Assembly: GCA_963800395.1 (NCBI GenBank)
Contig: CAWDBD010000008.1
Location: 1 to 64,000, forward strand
Source of the DNA: DASSBG01 sp963800395
Lineage (GTDB): Bacteria > Pseudomonadota > Gammaproteobacteria > Xanthomonadales > Rhodanobacteraceae
Direction: 5' to 3'
DNA length: 64,000 bases
Both the position numbers and the translations under genes were made by a program. Below the pieces are notes generated by a model. It ran no database searches. It saw only the letters and a list, made by a program, of their open reading frames with translations, and was not told the DNA's origin. This document shows, in pieces, positions 47,196-56,003 of the stretch. Positions within the stretch are counted from its first letter, which is position 1; each line of letters starts with the position of its first letter.

Positions 47196-48191
47196 TTGCC
47201 CAGGAAAACACCTTCACGCCAGGCCCGTCGCGGCACATTGTCCGGCAAGCGCCCGGCCCCGCCGCTGCGCCCGGAAGACAGCTCGGCGCGTTCCAACCGC
47301 GTTCTTGATGCCCTGCTGCAACGGCTGCCGGCCGCGCGCCGCGCCCGCGTGCGCGACTTGCTGGTGCTGGTGCGCCTGGATCGGCCGGTGGGTGCCCTGC
47401 TGCTGCTGTGGCCGACGTGGTGGGCCTTGTGGCTGGCAGCCGGTGATTTCCCGCCGCTGAAACCGTTGCTGATCTTCACGCTGGGTGTGTTCGTGATGCG
47501 CTCGGCCGGGTGCGCCATCAACGACTACGCCGATCGCGATCTGGACCCCAAGGTCACACGGACTGCGGGCCGACCCCTGGCGTCGGGACGCGTGACGCCG
47601 CGCGATGCGCTTGTGGTCTTCGGCGTGCTCCTGCTCGTGGCCCTGGGGCTGGTGCTGCTGACCAACCCGCTGACCATCAAGCTGGCTTTCGTTGGTGCGG
47701 CGCTGGCGGCCATCTATCCATTCACCAAGCGCGTTACCCATCTGGCCCAGGTCGTGCTGGGCGCGGCGTTCGGCTGGTCCATCCCGATGGCCTTCGCCGC
47801 CGTGAGCAACAGCCTGCCGCCACTGTGCTGGCTGCTGTTCCTGGCCAATGTGCTGTTTTCCACCATCTACGACACCGAATACGCCATGGTCGACCGCGAG
47901 GACGACCTCAAGGTCGGTGCCAAGTCCACCGCCATCCTGTTCGGCGATGCCGATTTGCCGATCCTGGCCATTCTCATGGGCTGCTTCATGCTGGCCATGC
48001 TGCTGGTGGGTACCCGTGTCGGCCTGGCGTGGCCCTACTGGATCGCTCTTGTCTCCGCCGCCGGCCTGTTCGGCTGGCAATTGTGGATCATGCGCAAGCG
48101 CGATCGCCTGCGCTGCCTGGATGCCTTCCGCAACAACAACCTGCTTGGCGGCGTGCTGTGGGCAGGGATCATGCTTGCCCTGGCTTTGTAA
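47196..48191 (+). CDS. ubiA: 4-hydroxybenzoate octaprenyltransferase UbiA
   Basis: Membrane prenyltransferase of ubiquinone synthesis, 331 residues from a TTG at 47,196. This start lies nine bases after AGAGG; an ATG at 47,151 in the same frame is the alternative. The Asp-rich motifs are NDYADRDLDPK near residue 110 and DTEYAMVDREDD near 226, surrounded by about eight membrane helices (for example LLLLWPTWWALWLAA). A basic N-terminal extension of about 50 residues precedes the first helix. No ubiC is adjacent; the region between trpE and ubiA (46,870-47,195) has no clear gene. Confidence 0.93.
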   Translation: MPRKTPSRQARRGTLSGKRPAPPLRPEDSSARSNRVLDALLQRLPAARRARVRDLLVLVRLDRPVGALLLLWPTWWALWLAAGDFPPLKPLLIFTLGVFVMRSAGCAINDYADRDLDPKVTRTAGRPLASGRVTPRDALVVFGVLLLVALGLVLLTNPLTIKLAFVGAALAAIYPFTKRVTHLAQVVLGAAFGWSIPMAFAAVSNSLPPLCWLLFLANVLFSTIYDTEYAMVDREDDLKVGAKSTAILFGDADLPILAILMGCFMLAMLLVGTRVGLAWPYWIALVSAAGLFGWQLWIMRKRDRLRCLDAFRNNNLLGGVLWAGIMLALAL

Positions 48192-48208
48192 CCCTGCTTC
48201 GCAGGGTT
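48190..48208. repeat. Short hairpin at the ubiA stop
   Basis: AACCCTGC, loop TTC, GCAGGGTT, overlapping the ubiA TAA. A second hairpin follows at about 48,218-48,247 (CCCAAAGTT and AACTTTGGG). Neither has a T-run. The core CCCTGC-N3-GCAGGG recurs at 19,572-19,594. Confidence 0.55.
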
Positions 48209-48305
48209 CCAAACCCCCCAAAGTTCCGCTTCGCATAACTTTGGGCCCCGGCTTGTGCCCCCACACCCCATCCGCGCCCGCGGCACGAATCGCCCCTGAC
48301 TTAGG

Positions 48306-48496
48306 GACTCTCTGATTAACCCTGAGTAGGTGGCATGACGCTCAGGCGTTCAGAATCAACAAGCTGGGCCCATGGTGTCTGTCCACAATCCTGCGTTGCA
48401 CTGACTGGACAGGCCGCCAGCCTGCCTGCGCCAGTGCGCCTTGACTTGCGAACAGACACCATGGATGACACCTGCCCAGGGTTAATCAGAGGGTTC
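48306..48496. mobile_element. Short inverted-repeat element (second MITE-like type)
   Basis: About 191 non-coding bases with ends that are imperfect reverse complements: left GACTCTCTGATTAACCCTGA..., right (in reverse) GAACCCTCTGATTAACCCTG.... Inside, CATGGTGTCTGT occurs once in each orientation, so the palindrome continues. It is flanked by hairpins and by three tandem CGAGTCC heptamers (48,632-48,652). It is not related in sequence to the 29,512 element. The 48,192-48,657 interval contains no gene. Confidence 0.6.
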
Positions 48497-48590
48497 TTGG
48501 GGGCTTGTCGCATGGATGAGTCTTGCCCGTTTCTGCTGGGCCCTGGTCGCCTGGACGCGGGTTTCAAGCCATCGAACGATGCGTCTACCC

Positions 48591-48652
48591 CTTTCTTTGC
48601 GCCCTTTGCGCCCTTCGCGGACATTCTCTGCCGAGTCCCGAGTCCCGAGTCC
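48591..48652. repeat. Dispersed CGAAGG-CGCAAAG repeat followed by CGAGTCC x3
   Basis: 48,591-48,621 read in reverse begins TCCGCGAAGGGCGCAAAGGG and matches the arm of the inverted repeat at 30,507-30,536. Directly after it, CGAGTCC is repeated three times in tandem at 48,632-48,652, just beyond the stop of the beta-helix gene. Confidence 0.65.
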
Positions 48653-48657
48653 CGCGG

Positions 48658-49734
48658 TCACTCGAATCCGTCGATGAAGATCGCATCGGCATTCTCGTAG
48701 GCGCCCAGGTCCACAGAGCTGCCGACAACGCGCGTCATCCCTTCCAGGTCGAGGGGTGAAAGTTGCCAGCCAGTGGTAGGCAGGGGCACGACGCCGAGAT
48801 CGATTAGCGGCGAGTCGTTGCCCAGATGCATGTCGGTGAGGGTCGAGAAGCGGAATTTGGGGTCAAGACTGTAGTTGACACCGCTGCCTGCAGCCGGGGT
48901 GCCATCCAGGAACTGGAAGTCGTTGCCGACCAGACGCACGTCGGTATCCAGTACCAGGTCAATGTTTTCATTGCCCCAGAAAATGTTGTTGACCATGAAG
49001 GCGGGACTCAGTCCGCCTACGCGCAGGCCACCTGCCGCGGTGGTCCCGTTGCAATTGTCGCCAACCGAGTTGAAGGCCACCGTGTTGTTGACGAAATAGG
49101 CGGTACCGCTGCCGTTGTAGGTCAAGGACGCCGCACCGTTCCGACACATTGCCTGATTGGCCAGGAACAGGTTGTTGCGTATCGTGACTGCACTGCCGTC
49201 AGCTCCCGCGAGACCGCCGCCGAAGTTGCCGGCGGTATTGCTCATGAAGATGTTGCGCTCAATGGTGATTTCGCCGAGATAGCCGGTGTAGCTGTTGATA
49301 TGCAGTCCGGCACCGGCCTGCGGCGGGGGTGCGCTCACGGTGTTGCCGCCCAGGAACGTGATCAGTTCGATGTGTACGCCTGAGTGCACATTGGGATAGA
49401 TGTTCATCACGCGCGAGGTGCCGTTGCCGTTGAGCTTGGTCGCGATTGCGTCGGGCGATACCTGCTGGCCGCAAGGGTTGCCGAAGAACGGCGTCCAGCC
49501 GCCGCTCAAGCTGATGTCGAAGTCGTCGCTACCAGCGACACTGTCGAACACGAAGCCGCCGGTCGGCGCGTTGTAGGTGCCGGTCTGTATCAGAATCACG
49601 TCATCCTGCTGATTGCTGTCGGCACTGTTCAGGGCGGCCTGCAATTCGGCGGAGGTAGTGGCGCAGTAGGTGGCGGCGCGAGCCGAGGGCAAGGCAGCAA
49701 GCAGCAGGAGCGGAAGGCAGAGCGTGATTTTCAT
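48658..49734 (-). CDS. Secreted right-handed beta-helix protein with C-terminal GFE motif
   Basis: A 358-residue secreted protein. Signal peptide 1-20 (MKITLCLPLLLLAALPSARA). The body shows beta-helix-like repeats rich in Asn and Gly: TIERNIFMSNTAGNFGGGL, TIRNNLFLANQAM, YFVNNTVAFNSVGDN, FMVNNIFWGNENIDL, as in pectate-lyase-like or polymorphic outer-membrane-type proteins. A late DLGAYE element is common at the end of such proteins. It ends A-D-A-I-F-I-D-G-F-E-stop, the same tail as the sugar-dehydrogenase-like protein at 28,054. Divergent from the ECF sigma/kinase pair, 124 bases away. No catalytic site is recognised. Confidence 0.83.
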   Translation of the reverse strand: MKITLCLPLLLLAALPSARAATYCATTSAELQAALNSADSNQQDDVILIQTGTYNAPTGGFVFDSVAGSDDFDISLSGGWTPFFGNPCGQQVSPDAIATKLNGNGTSRVMNIYPNVHSGVHIELITFLGGNTVSAPPPQAGAGLHINSYTGYLGEITIERNIFMSNTAGNFGGGLAGADGSAVTIRNNLFLANQAMCRNGAASLTYNGSGTAYFVNNTVAFNSVGDNCNGTTAAGGLRVGGLSPAFMVNNIFWGNENIDLVLDTDVRLVGNDFQFLDGTPAAGSGVNYSLDPKFRFSTLTDMHLGNDSPLIDLGVVPLPTTGWQLSPLDLEGMTRVVGSSVDLGAYENADAIFIDGFE

Positions 49735-49858
49735 GTCAGGGTCCTCATGTGAATGGGCATGTGTCACCCCTATCCAATGCGCCCGCGACACAAATCGCAC
49801 ACGCCTGTACATTGTTTTCCCGCATCGATTGCGCGAGACTGCAGCGGGAGGCAACGCC

Positions 49859-50428
49859 ATGGGCGAGTCGGGCAACCTCGAAAACACGACCCGGTTGATC
49901 GGCCGGATTCGCGCTGGTGACGGCAGCGCGCGCGAGTGCCTGATCAGCCGCTACCTGCCCATGCTCAGGAAATGGGCGCACGGCCGCCTGCCGTCCTACG
50001 GGCGCGATCTTTCCGAAACCGACGATCTTGTGCAGATCACCTTCCTGCGTGCATTGAACAGGTTGGAGAGCTTCGAATCGCAGCGTCCGGGTGCGTTCCT
50101 GGCCTACCTCAGGACCATCCTCATGAACGCCGTGCGCGAGGAGCTGCGCCGGCGCAGGACATCGCCGGCCACCACGCGCCTGCTGGACACGCTGCCGTCG
50201 CCGCAGGCCTCCGTGGTCGAGCAGGCGATCGGCGGCCAGACGCTGGAAGCCTACGAGCGCGCGCTGAGCCGGCTGCCGGAAAACAAGCGCATGGGTGTGA
50301 TGATGCGGATCGAGTTCGAGATGAGCTTCCAGGAAATCGCCGACGAGCTGGAAATGCCTTCGGCCAACGCCAGCCGCATGATGGTGGTGCGCGCGATTGA
50401 GGACCTGGCAGGGGCGATGACCACATGA
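49859..50428 (+). CDS. ECF-type sigma factor coupled to a Ser/Thr kinase
   Basis: A 189-residue sigma-70 family regulator. Region 2 (about 30-90) includes ETDDLVQITFLRALNRLESF, close to the DxxDLVQETF core. Region 4 (about 135-185) has LPENKRMGVMMRIEFEMSFQEIADELEMP as a helix-turn-helix. The start at ATG 49,859 gives a natural N-terminus. It overlaps the kinase gene by 4 bases (ATGA), with no anti-sigma gene between them. Some ECF groups are controlled by Ser/Thr kinases instead of anti-sigma factors; the coupling here suggests the same, as inference. Confidence 0.87.
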   Translation: MGESGNLENTTRLIGRIRAGDGSARECLISRYLPMLRKWAHGRLPSYGRDLSETDDLVQITFLRALNRLESFESQRPGAFLAYLRTILMNAVREELRRRRTSPATTRLLDTLPSPQASVVEQAIGGQTLEAYERALSRLPENKRMGVMMRIEFEMSFQEIADELEMPSANASRMMVVRAIEDLAGAMTT

Positions 50429-52923
50429 ACGGCGACTTGCTGCGCCGGCTGGCCGAAGCGGTGGCCGACGGCAGCGTGCCACCGTGGCCGGTCGGCGAGG
50501 CAGATCCGCAGATCGACAGCCTGCGCAAGCTTTCACAGCTGGCAGGTGCCTTCAAGGCAAGCACTGCTTCTTCCGCAGCGCCGGCACGGAAGGTCTTGTT
50601 CAGCTGGCGTCATCTGGATGTGCTGGAACGCATCGGCAAGGGCAGTTCCGGCGAGGTCTATCGCGCCTACGATCCGCTGCTGCGACGCGATGTGGCATTG
50701 AAGCTGATCGGCGGCCCGCATGGCGGTTCGCATGCGCACGGGCTGATTGCGGCCGAGGCCCGGCGCATGGCGCGTTTGCGGCATCCTGCAATCCTGGCCA
50801 TCCATGGCGCCGACGAACTGGATGGTCGTCTTGGCATCTGGAGCGATCTGCTGGGCGGGCGGACCATGGAAGCCCTGCTCGAGGAACAATCGACGCTGCC
50901 ACCGGCGACGGTGCTGGAGCTGGCCGTACCGTTGTGCGAGGCGCTGGGCGCGGTGCATGCCAAGGCGCTGACCCACGGCGACTTCAAGCCGGCCAACATC
51001 ATGATCCAGGAGGATGGCTCGCCGGTGCTGATGGACTTCGGCGCCGCCCGCGAGGCCCTGACCGAGCAGGTCACCACCGGCTCGCCGCTGGTGATGGCGC
51101 CGGAGCTGTTCGAGCAGTGTCGTGCCTCGCCGGCAGCCGACATGTATGCCTTCGGCGCCGTGCTCTACCGCATGCTGGCAGGCCGCTACCCGATTCAGGC
51201 CGATACGCTTGCCCAGCTCGAGGCTCGCCATGCGCAAGGGGCCGAGCCCGATCCCGGCATGCTGCCACGCCGCTGGCGCGGCCTGGTCGACGCCCTGCTG
51301 GCGCGCGATCCGGACCGTCGGCCCGATGCTCATGCCGTGTTGCTGCGGCTGAAGCGCATGCGCACGGCCAGACAGCGGTTGCTGCGGCGGCTGGCGGTGG
51401 CGGCGATCGTCGGCTCGCTGAGTCTGGGGCTGGTGATTGCCGGGCTGGGCTATCGCGAAGCAGCCAGCCAGCGTGACCGCGCCCAGACCACCACGGCGAC
51501 GCTGCTTGACGTGCTCAAGTCGCCACGGCCCAGCCGCAGCGGGCGCAACCTGCGCGCCCTGGATCTGCTCAGGGACATGCGACCGCGGGTCGAGGCCCTG
51601 CTGCCCGATCAGCCCTGGCTGCGCGCCCGGGTGATGCTTGAGCTGGCCGATACCTTCCTGTACTTCGACGATTTCGACAACGTGCGCAAGCTTGGCGACG
51701 GTGCTCTTGCGGCATGCGCAGACTGCGGCGGGCGGCAACAGGCATTGCTGCAGCTGCGCCATCATTACCAGTTGGCCGAGGCCGGCATTGTCGAACGACA
51801 CATGCAGGAGGCGGAAGATCATGCGCGTGCTGCCCTGGCCATCGCCGACAGGCTGTATCCGCACGACTCGGCCGACTACGGTTATGCATTGGCACGTGTT
51901 GGCGATGCCCTTCTGGCGCGGCGAAAATTGAAACAGGCCGGGCCGTGGCTTGAACAGGCGATGCTGCTGGAGCGCACCGCGGTGTGGCAGGATGCCGAGA
52001 AACGGGCCTTCGTGCGCGGCACCTGGCTGACCTGGCTGACCGTGTCGAGTTCGCTGGACAAGGCCGAGGCCTGGGCGCGCAAGCAGGTGGCATGGACCGA
52101 AGCCACCTTTGGCCGGCGCCACAGCATTACCCTGTCGGCCCACATGGGCCTCAACCGGGTACTGATCGAGACCAACCAGATCGACGAGGCTGATCGGCGC
52201 CTGCAGCAGGATATCGAGCTGGCCGGAGACTGGCTGGGCGGGACCGACGCCACCACCCTGGCGCTGCGTCTGCAGCATGCTGCCGTGCTCAGTGAGCAGG
52301 GTCGGACCGACGATGCCATCAGCGCACTGGAGGCGATTCGCAGCCAGGTGCTGGCCAGCGAGCACCCGGATCAGAAGGTGCTGATGGTGGCCAGCGGCAA
52401 TCTCGCCAGTCGCTACAAGGATGCCGGTCGTTTCGATGATGCCGCGGCCATGTACCGCTGGGTGATCAAGCGTGCAACCAGCACCCTGGGTCCGGCGCAC
52501 GCAAGGGTGCTTTTGAATCGTGTCAATCTGGCCGAGCTCCACCTGAGCCGCGGTGACGCCGCCAGGGCACTGTCCGAATCGCTGGATATCGAGAAGACTG
52601 CGCGCGAGCATCTGGGCGGCAAGCACATGCTCACCCTGTTTGCGCAACTCATTGTCGGGCGCAGCCTGGCGTCGCTGGGCCGCTATCCGCAGGCCCTGCA
52701 ATCACTGGACCGGGCGCGCTCGGGGCTGGCGGCCAAGCTTGGTCCGGATGCGTCATTGAGTTTGCGCGCCGATTACCGCTATGCCGATGCCCTGGCCAGC
52801 GCTGGCCGCAGCCGCGAAGCACGCAAAATCACCGACGGGTTGAAACCGCGCATGGTCAAGGCGCTGGGTCCCGAGCACGAGTACGTTGCTGATCTTCAGG
52901 CACTTCGCAAGCGCCTGCAGTAA
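50425..52923 (+). CDS. Membrane Ser/Thr protein kinase with C-terminal TPR-like repeats
   Basis: An 832-residue Hanks-type kinase. The kinase domain is about 58-312: glycine loop IGKGSSGEVYRAYD, VALKLI with the ATP Lys, catalytic loop HGDFKPANIM (Arg before Asp replaced by Gly) near residue 184 and MDFGAA as the DFG. One membrane helix at about 322-344 (AVAAIVGSLSLGLVIAGLGY) is followed by a helical TPR-type domain to the end, probably outside the membrane. Catalytic Lys, Asp, Asn and DFG are intact, so it should be active despite the HGD form. It is coupled to the ECF sigma gene. Confidence 0.9.
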   Translation: MNGDLLRRLAEAVADGSVPPWPVGEADPQIDSLRKLSQLAGAFKASTASSAAPARKVLFSWRHLDVLERIGKGSSGEVYRAYDPLLRRDVALKLIGGPHGGSHAHGLIAAEARRMARLRHPAILAIHGADELDGRLGIWSDLLGGRTMEALLEEQSTLPPATVLELAVPLCEALGAVHAKALTHGDFKPANIMIQEDGSPVLMDFGAAREALTEQVTTGSPLVMAPELFEQCRASPAADMYAFGAVLYRMLAGRYPIQADTLAQLEARHAQGAEPDPGMLPRRWRGLVDALLARDPDRRPDAHAVLLRLKRMRTARQRLLRRLAVAAIVGSLSLGLVIAGLGYREAASQRDRAQTTTATLLDVLKSPRPSRSGRNLRALDLLRDMRPRVEALLPDQPWLRARVMLELADTFLYFDDFDNVRKLGDGALAACADCGGRQQALLQLRHHYQLAEAGIVERHMQEAEDHARAALAIADRLYPHDSADYGYALARVGDALLARRKLKQAGPWLEQAMLLERTAVWQDAEKRAFVRGTWLTWLTVSSSLDKAEAWARKQVAWTEATFGRRHSITLSAHMGLNRVLIETNQIDEADRRLQQDIELAGDWLGGTDATTLALRLQHAAVLSEQGRTDDAISALEAIRSQVLASEHPDQKVLMVASGNLASRYKDAGRFDDAAAMYRWVIKRATSTLGPAHARVLLNRVNLAELHLSRGDAARALSESLDIEKTAREHLGGKHMLTLFAQLIVGRSLASLGRYPQALQSLDRARSGLAAKLGPDASLSLRADYRYADALASAGRSREARKITDGLKPRMVKALGPEHEYVADLQALRKRLQ

Positions 52924-53024
52924 CGGTAGTGAAGACCGGCAAGCCGCAACCGGCATTCCCGGCGTTCGCAACGGCGCCCACACGGCGACGCGCCTGACGC
53001 CGGCGCGGCGCAGGGAGCGGGCGC

Positions 53025-53795
53025 TCAGGAGGTGCTGGTGGGAATGACCTTGGCGCTGTCGATGACCGGGCGCCAGTCATTCTCGACGCTGTCGAACGGC
53101 GCCGGATCGGTGGCCAGAAGAATCAGTGTGCCGTGGGCGTCGGGCACCATGCGCACATGCATGCCATCGCGCTTGAAGTTGCCGGCCTTGCGTTGCGTGC
53201 CCGGCAGGTACAGCACGGTCACGGTCTCGTTGTCGCGGCGCATCGCGAGATGGACGCCGCGGTAGCCGCCAACGACGCAGTCGTGCACATAGGTGACATC
53301 GCCCGCCGGCAGCTTGCCCAGCGCCAGCTTGCGATCACGGAATCCGGCGACCACCTCGTCCATGCTGACCGTCGAGGTCTTGTGCAGCACGGCGGCCTCC
53401 TCGCCCATGACATGCTGCACGGCCAGGGCGGGCATCGCCCTGGCGGTGTTCAGTGACCACACGCCCAGGCCGGCGAAGACTGCAATCAGCAGGCTGGCTG
53501 CGAGCCCGAAAGCGGGCAGCCATCGAGTCGGCGCCGAGCGCGGCCCGCGATCGTTGTGCAGCGAGCGAACCTGCGCACGCTTGTCCGGCGCCTCGTTGCG
53601 AATGGTCTGCAGCAGGGTCTGTGCAAAGTCGTTCGGCGGCGTGATCGCCAGGGCATCGCCCAGCCTCGCTTCAAAGGCCTGCGCGCGTGCCGTCAGTGCG
53701 GCACAGTCGGCGCAATGCGCACGATGCGTCTCGCACGCCGGGTCAAGGCGCGCAGGGTCGGCCGCCAGACGGCGCTGATAATCAGCGCAGTTCAT
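53025..53795 (-). CDS. Anti-sigma factor (zinc-binding N-terminus, DUF3379-like)
   Basis: A 256-residue bitopic protein. The N-terminal zinc-type motif His24-x3-Cys28-x2-Cys31 (HRAHCADC) is that of ZAS anti-sigma factors. One membrane helix lies at about 92-115 (WLPAFGLAASLLIAVFAGLG). The periplasmic part (about 116-256) resembles DUF3379. The ATG at 53,795 is inside the end of the upstream sigma gene (14-base overlap), the usual coupled arrangement. It presumably holds that sigma factor at the membrane until an unknown signal. Confidence 0.87.
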   Translation of the reverse strand: MNCADYQRRLAADPARLDPACETHRAHCADCAALTARAQAFEARLGDALAITPPNDFAQTLLQTIRNEAPDKRAQVRSLHNDRGPRSAPTRWLPAFGLAASLLIAVFAGLGVWSLNTARAMPALAVQHVMGEEAAVLHKTSTVSMDEVVAGFRDRKLALGKLPAGDVTYVHDCVVGGYRGVHLAMRRDNETVTVLYLPGTQRKAGNFKRDGMHVRMVPDAHGTLILLATDPAPFDSVENDWRPVIDSAKVIPTSTS

Positions 53796-54336
53796 CGCTG
53801 CCTCCGTTGCTGGCGGAGTCTTCTTCAAGCAGAACCTTCAGTTTTTGCCGGGCACGAAAAAGGCGTGTCATCACGGCACCCGACTTGACCTCCAGCGCGT
53901 CCGCGATTTCCTTGCAGGACATGCCGCCCAGTACCTGCATCAACAGGGGCTCGCGGTAGTTTTGCGGCAGGCGCTCAATGGCCTGGCGGATTTCCTGGTC
54001 GCTGCCGACCTGTTCCGGGTCGGCCCACGCCGTGTGGTCGGCCACCTCGTGATCCTCGATATCGCTGGTTGGCAGACGCTTGCGCTGGAAATGGCGTGCA
54101 TGTTCGCGGCGGATGATGGTGAACAGCCAGGCTTTGCCGGCGTGAATGTCATGCAATCTGGAAAACGAGCGCCATGCGCGCAGGCAGGCCTCCTGGACCA
54201 CGTCCCGGGCCAATTGTTCTTCGCCGCCAAGCCAGAAGGCAAAGCGGTACATGTCGGCGCTGTATTCGGTCACCAGATTCTCGAATTGCCGCCGCATGGC
54301 AGCTTCATCCGAGGAGACCGGCTCAGGCGCGGACAT
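53782..54336 (-). CDS. ECF RNA polymerase sigma factor
   Basis: A 184-residue ECF sigma factor. Region 2 (about 20-85): MYRFAFWLGGEEQLARDVVQ, then EACLRAWRSFSRLHD. Region 4 (about 120-170): AIERLPQNYREPLLMQVLGG and SCKEIADALEVKSGAVMTRL, a clear helix-turn-helix. It lies only 3 bases after parB, so it may be read from the rsmG-parA-parB transcript as well as its own promoter. The partner anti-sigma gene overlaps its 3' end. Confidence 0.92.
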   Translation of the reverse strand: MSAPEPVSSDEAAMRRQFENLVTEYSADMYRFAFWLGGEEQLARDVVQEACLRAWRSFSRLHDIHAGKAWLFTIIRREHARHFQRKRLPTSDIEDHEVADHTAWADPEQVGSDQEIRQAIERLPQNYREPLLMQVLGGMSCKEIADALEVKSGAVMTRLFRARQKLKVLLEEDSASNGGSDELR

Positions 54337-54339
54337 ATT

Positions 54340-55212
54340 TCAATCCTCGCTCCGCAGCTTGTCGAGCACGCCCTCGAGCTGATCGGCGTCGTGGTAGCGG
54401 ATAACCAGCTTGCCGCCGCCGCCGCGGCCATGCTGCACGCTGACCTCGGTAGCCAGCGACTCGGACAGCTCGCGTTCCAGCGCCACGATGTCGGCATCGC
54501 GCGATGTCTTTCCCTTGCTCGACTTGGGTTTGCTGCCGGACGGCTTGCGTGCCGCCTGCTCAAGCTGGCGCACGGACCAGCCCTTGGCGACAGCCTCGCG
54601 CGCCAGTTTGCGTGCCAGTGCCGGCTCCAGCGTCAGCAGTGCACGGGCATGGCCCATCTGCAGCTCGCCATCATCGAGCAGCTTGCTCACTGCTGCCGGC
54701 AGTTCCAGCAGGCGCAACAGGTTGCTGACCGCAGCACGTGATCGACCCACGGCCTCGGCCACCTGCTGATGGGTGAGTTCGAAGTCCTTGATCAGACGTG
54801 CCAGTGCCTGGGCTTCCTCCAGCGGCGAAAGATCCTCGCGCTGGATGTTCTCGATCAGCGCCATGGCCGGCGCGGCGCTGGCGCTGACCTGTTTGACCAG
54901 CGCCGGAATGGCATTGAGGCCGGCGCGTTGCGACGCACGCCAGCGGCGCTCACCAGCAATGAGCTCGAAGCGATTCCTGCCGATTTCGCGCACGACTACC
55001 GGCTGTATCAGCCCCTGGGCACGGATCGAGGCCGCCAGTTCGTCCAGCGCAGCCTCGTCCCAGTGGCGACGCGGCTGATACTTGCCCGGCTGGATCTGCT
55101 CCAGCGGCAGGCTCTTCAGTTCGCTGTCGTTGTCCTCATCGCTGCCGCTGTCGCTGCCGCCCAGAAGGGCATCCAGGTCACGCGATCCCAGGCCGCGCCG
55201 TTTTGCTGCCAT
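54340..55212 (-). CDS. parB: Chromosome-partitioning protein ParB
   Basis: A 290-residue CTPase-type DNA-binding protein for chromosome segregation. N-terminal ParA-interacting Arg/Gly-rich start (MAAKRRGLGSRDLDALLGG), the CTP-binding region PGKYQPRRHWDE and GERRWRASQRAGL, the helix-turn-helix LTHQQVAEAVGRSRAAVSNL and a C-terminal dimerisation end (GGGKLVIRYHDADQLEGVLD). No parS palindrome was found by eye nearby. It follows parA by 2 bases. Confidence 0.97.
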   Translation of the reverse strand: MAAKRRGLGSRDLDALLGGSDSGSDEDNDSELKSLPLEQIQPGKYQPRRHWDEAALDELAASIRAQGLIQPVVVREIGRNRFELIAGERRWRASQRAGLNAIPALVKQVSASAAPAMALIENIQREDLSPLEEAQALARLIKDFELTHQQVAEAVGRSRAAVSNLLRLLELPAAVSKLLDDGELQMGHARALLTLEPALARKLAREAVAKGWSVRQLEQAARKPSGSKPKSSKGKTSRDADIVALERELSESLATEVSVQHGRGGGGKLVIRYHDADQLEGVLDKLRSED

Positions 55213-55214
55213 GT

Positions 55215-56003
55215 TCAGCTGTTCCTCGTTGTTGTCGCCTGTTGCCGCTGGCGGCGGATCATCTCGCCAGCCAGCCCCAGGTAGGCGATGGAGCCGCGCG
55301 AAGCGCGATCATACAAGGTGATCGGCTTGCCGTGGCTCGGTGCTTCGGCAAGGCGGATGTTGCGCGGAATGACCGAGCGCAACAACTTGTCACCAAAATG
55401 CTTGTCGAGCTGCGCGGACACGTCGCCGCCCAGATTGTTGCGTACGTCGTACATGGTGCGCAGCAGCCCTTCCAGTTCCAGATCCGGATTGAGACGCTTG
55501 CGCACCGCCTTGATGGTGTCCAGCAGGGAGGTAAGCCCTTCCAGCGCGAAGTACTCGCACTGCATCGGAATCAGCACGCTGTCGGCAGCGGTGAGTGCAT
55601 TGAGCGTAAGCAGATGCAAGGACGGCGGGCAGTCGATCAGGATGATCTGGTAGCGCTCGCCCAGCTTTTCCAGCTGTTCCTTGAGGCGTGATTCGCGCGC
55701 GATGGCCTCCATCAGCTTCAGCTCGGCCGCTGTCAGGTCGCGGTTGGCTGGCAACAGATCGTAACCGGCTTCGGTGGCCATCACCGCGTCGCTGATCTCG
55801 GCCTCCTCCAGCAACACCTCGCAGCCGGTGGGGTGCGCCTCGCGCTTGTCCACGCCCGAGGCCATGGTGGCGTTGCCTTGTGGATCCAGATCCACCAGCA
55901 ATATCTTGCGTCCGGCTTCGGCCAGGGCCGCGGCCAGATTGACGGCGGTGGTGGTCTTGCCGACCCCGCCTTTCTGATTGGCAATGGCGATAACTCGTGT
56001 CAT
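55215..56003 (-). CDS. parA: Chromosome-partitioning ATPase ParA
   Basis: A 262-residue ParA. Deviant Walker A NQKGGVGKTTTAVNLAAALA at about 9-28, Walker A' LVDLDPQGNATMASG, Walker B ILIDCPPSLHLLTLNAL and the C-terminal PRNIRLAEAPSHGKPITLYD are all present. The ATG at 56,003 (MTRVIAIANQKGG) is the family start; it overlaps the rsmG stop by 4 bases. Chromosomal type, in the rsmG-parA-parB order. Confidence 0.97.
   Translation of the reverse strand: MTRVIAIANQKGGVGKTTTAVNLAAALAEAGRKILLVDLDPQGNATMASGVDKREAHPTGCEVLLEEAEISDAVMATEAGYDLLPANRDLTAAELKLMEAIARESRLKEQLEKLGERYQIILIDCPPSLHLLTLNALTAADSVLIPMQCEYFALEGLTSLLDTIKAVRKRLNPDLELEGLLRTMYDVRNNLGGDVSAQLDKHFGDKLLRSVIPRNIRLAEAPSHGKPITLYDRASRGSIAYLGLAGEMIRRQRQQATTTRNS

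Noticed and set aside
50533..52701. 722-codon minus-strand frame across the kinase gene
   Set aside because: Antisense shadow of a well-supported kinase.
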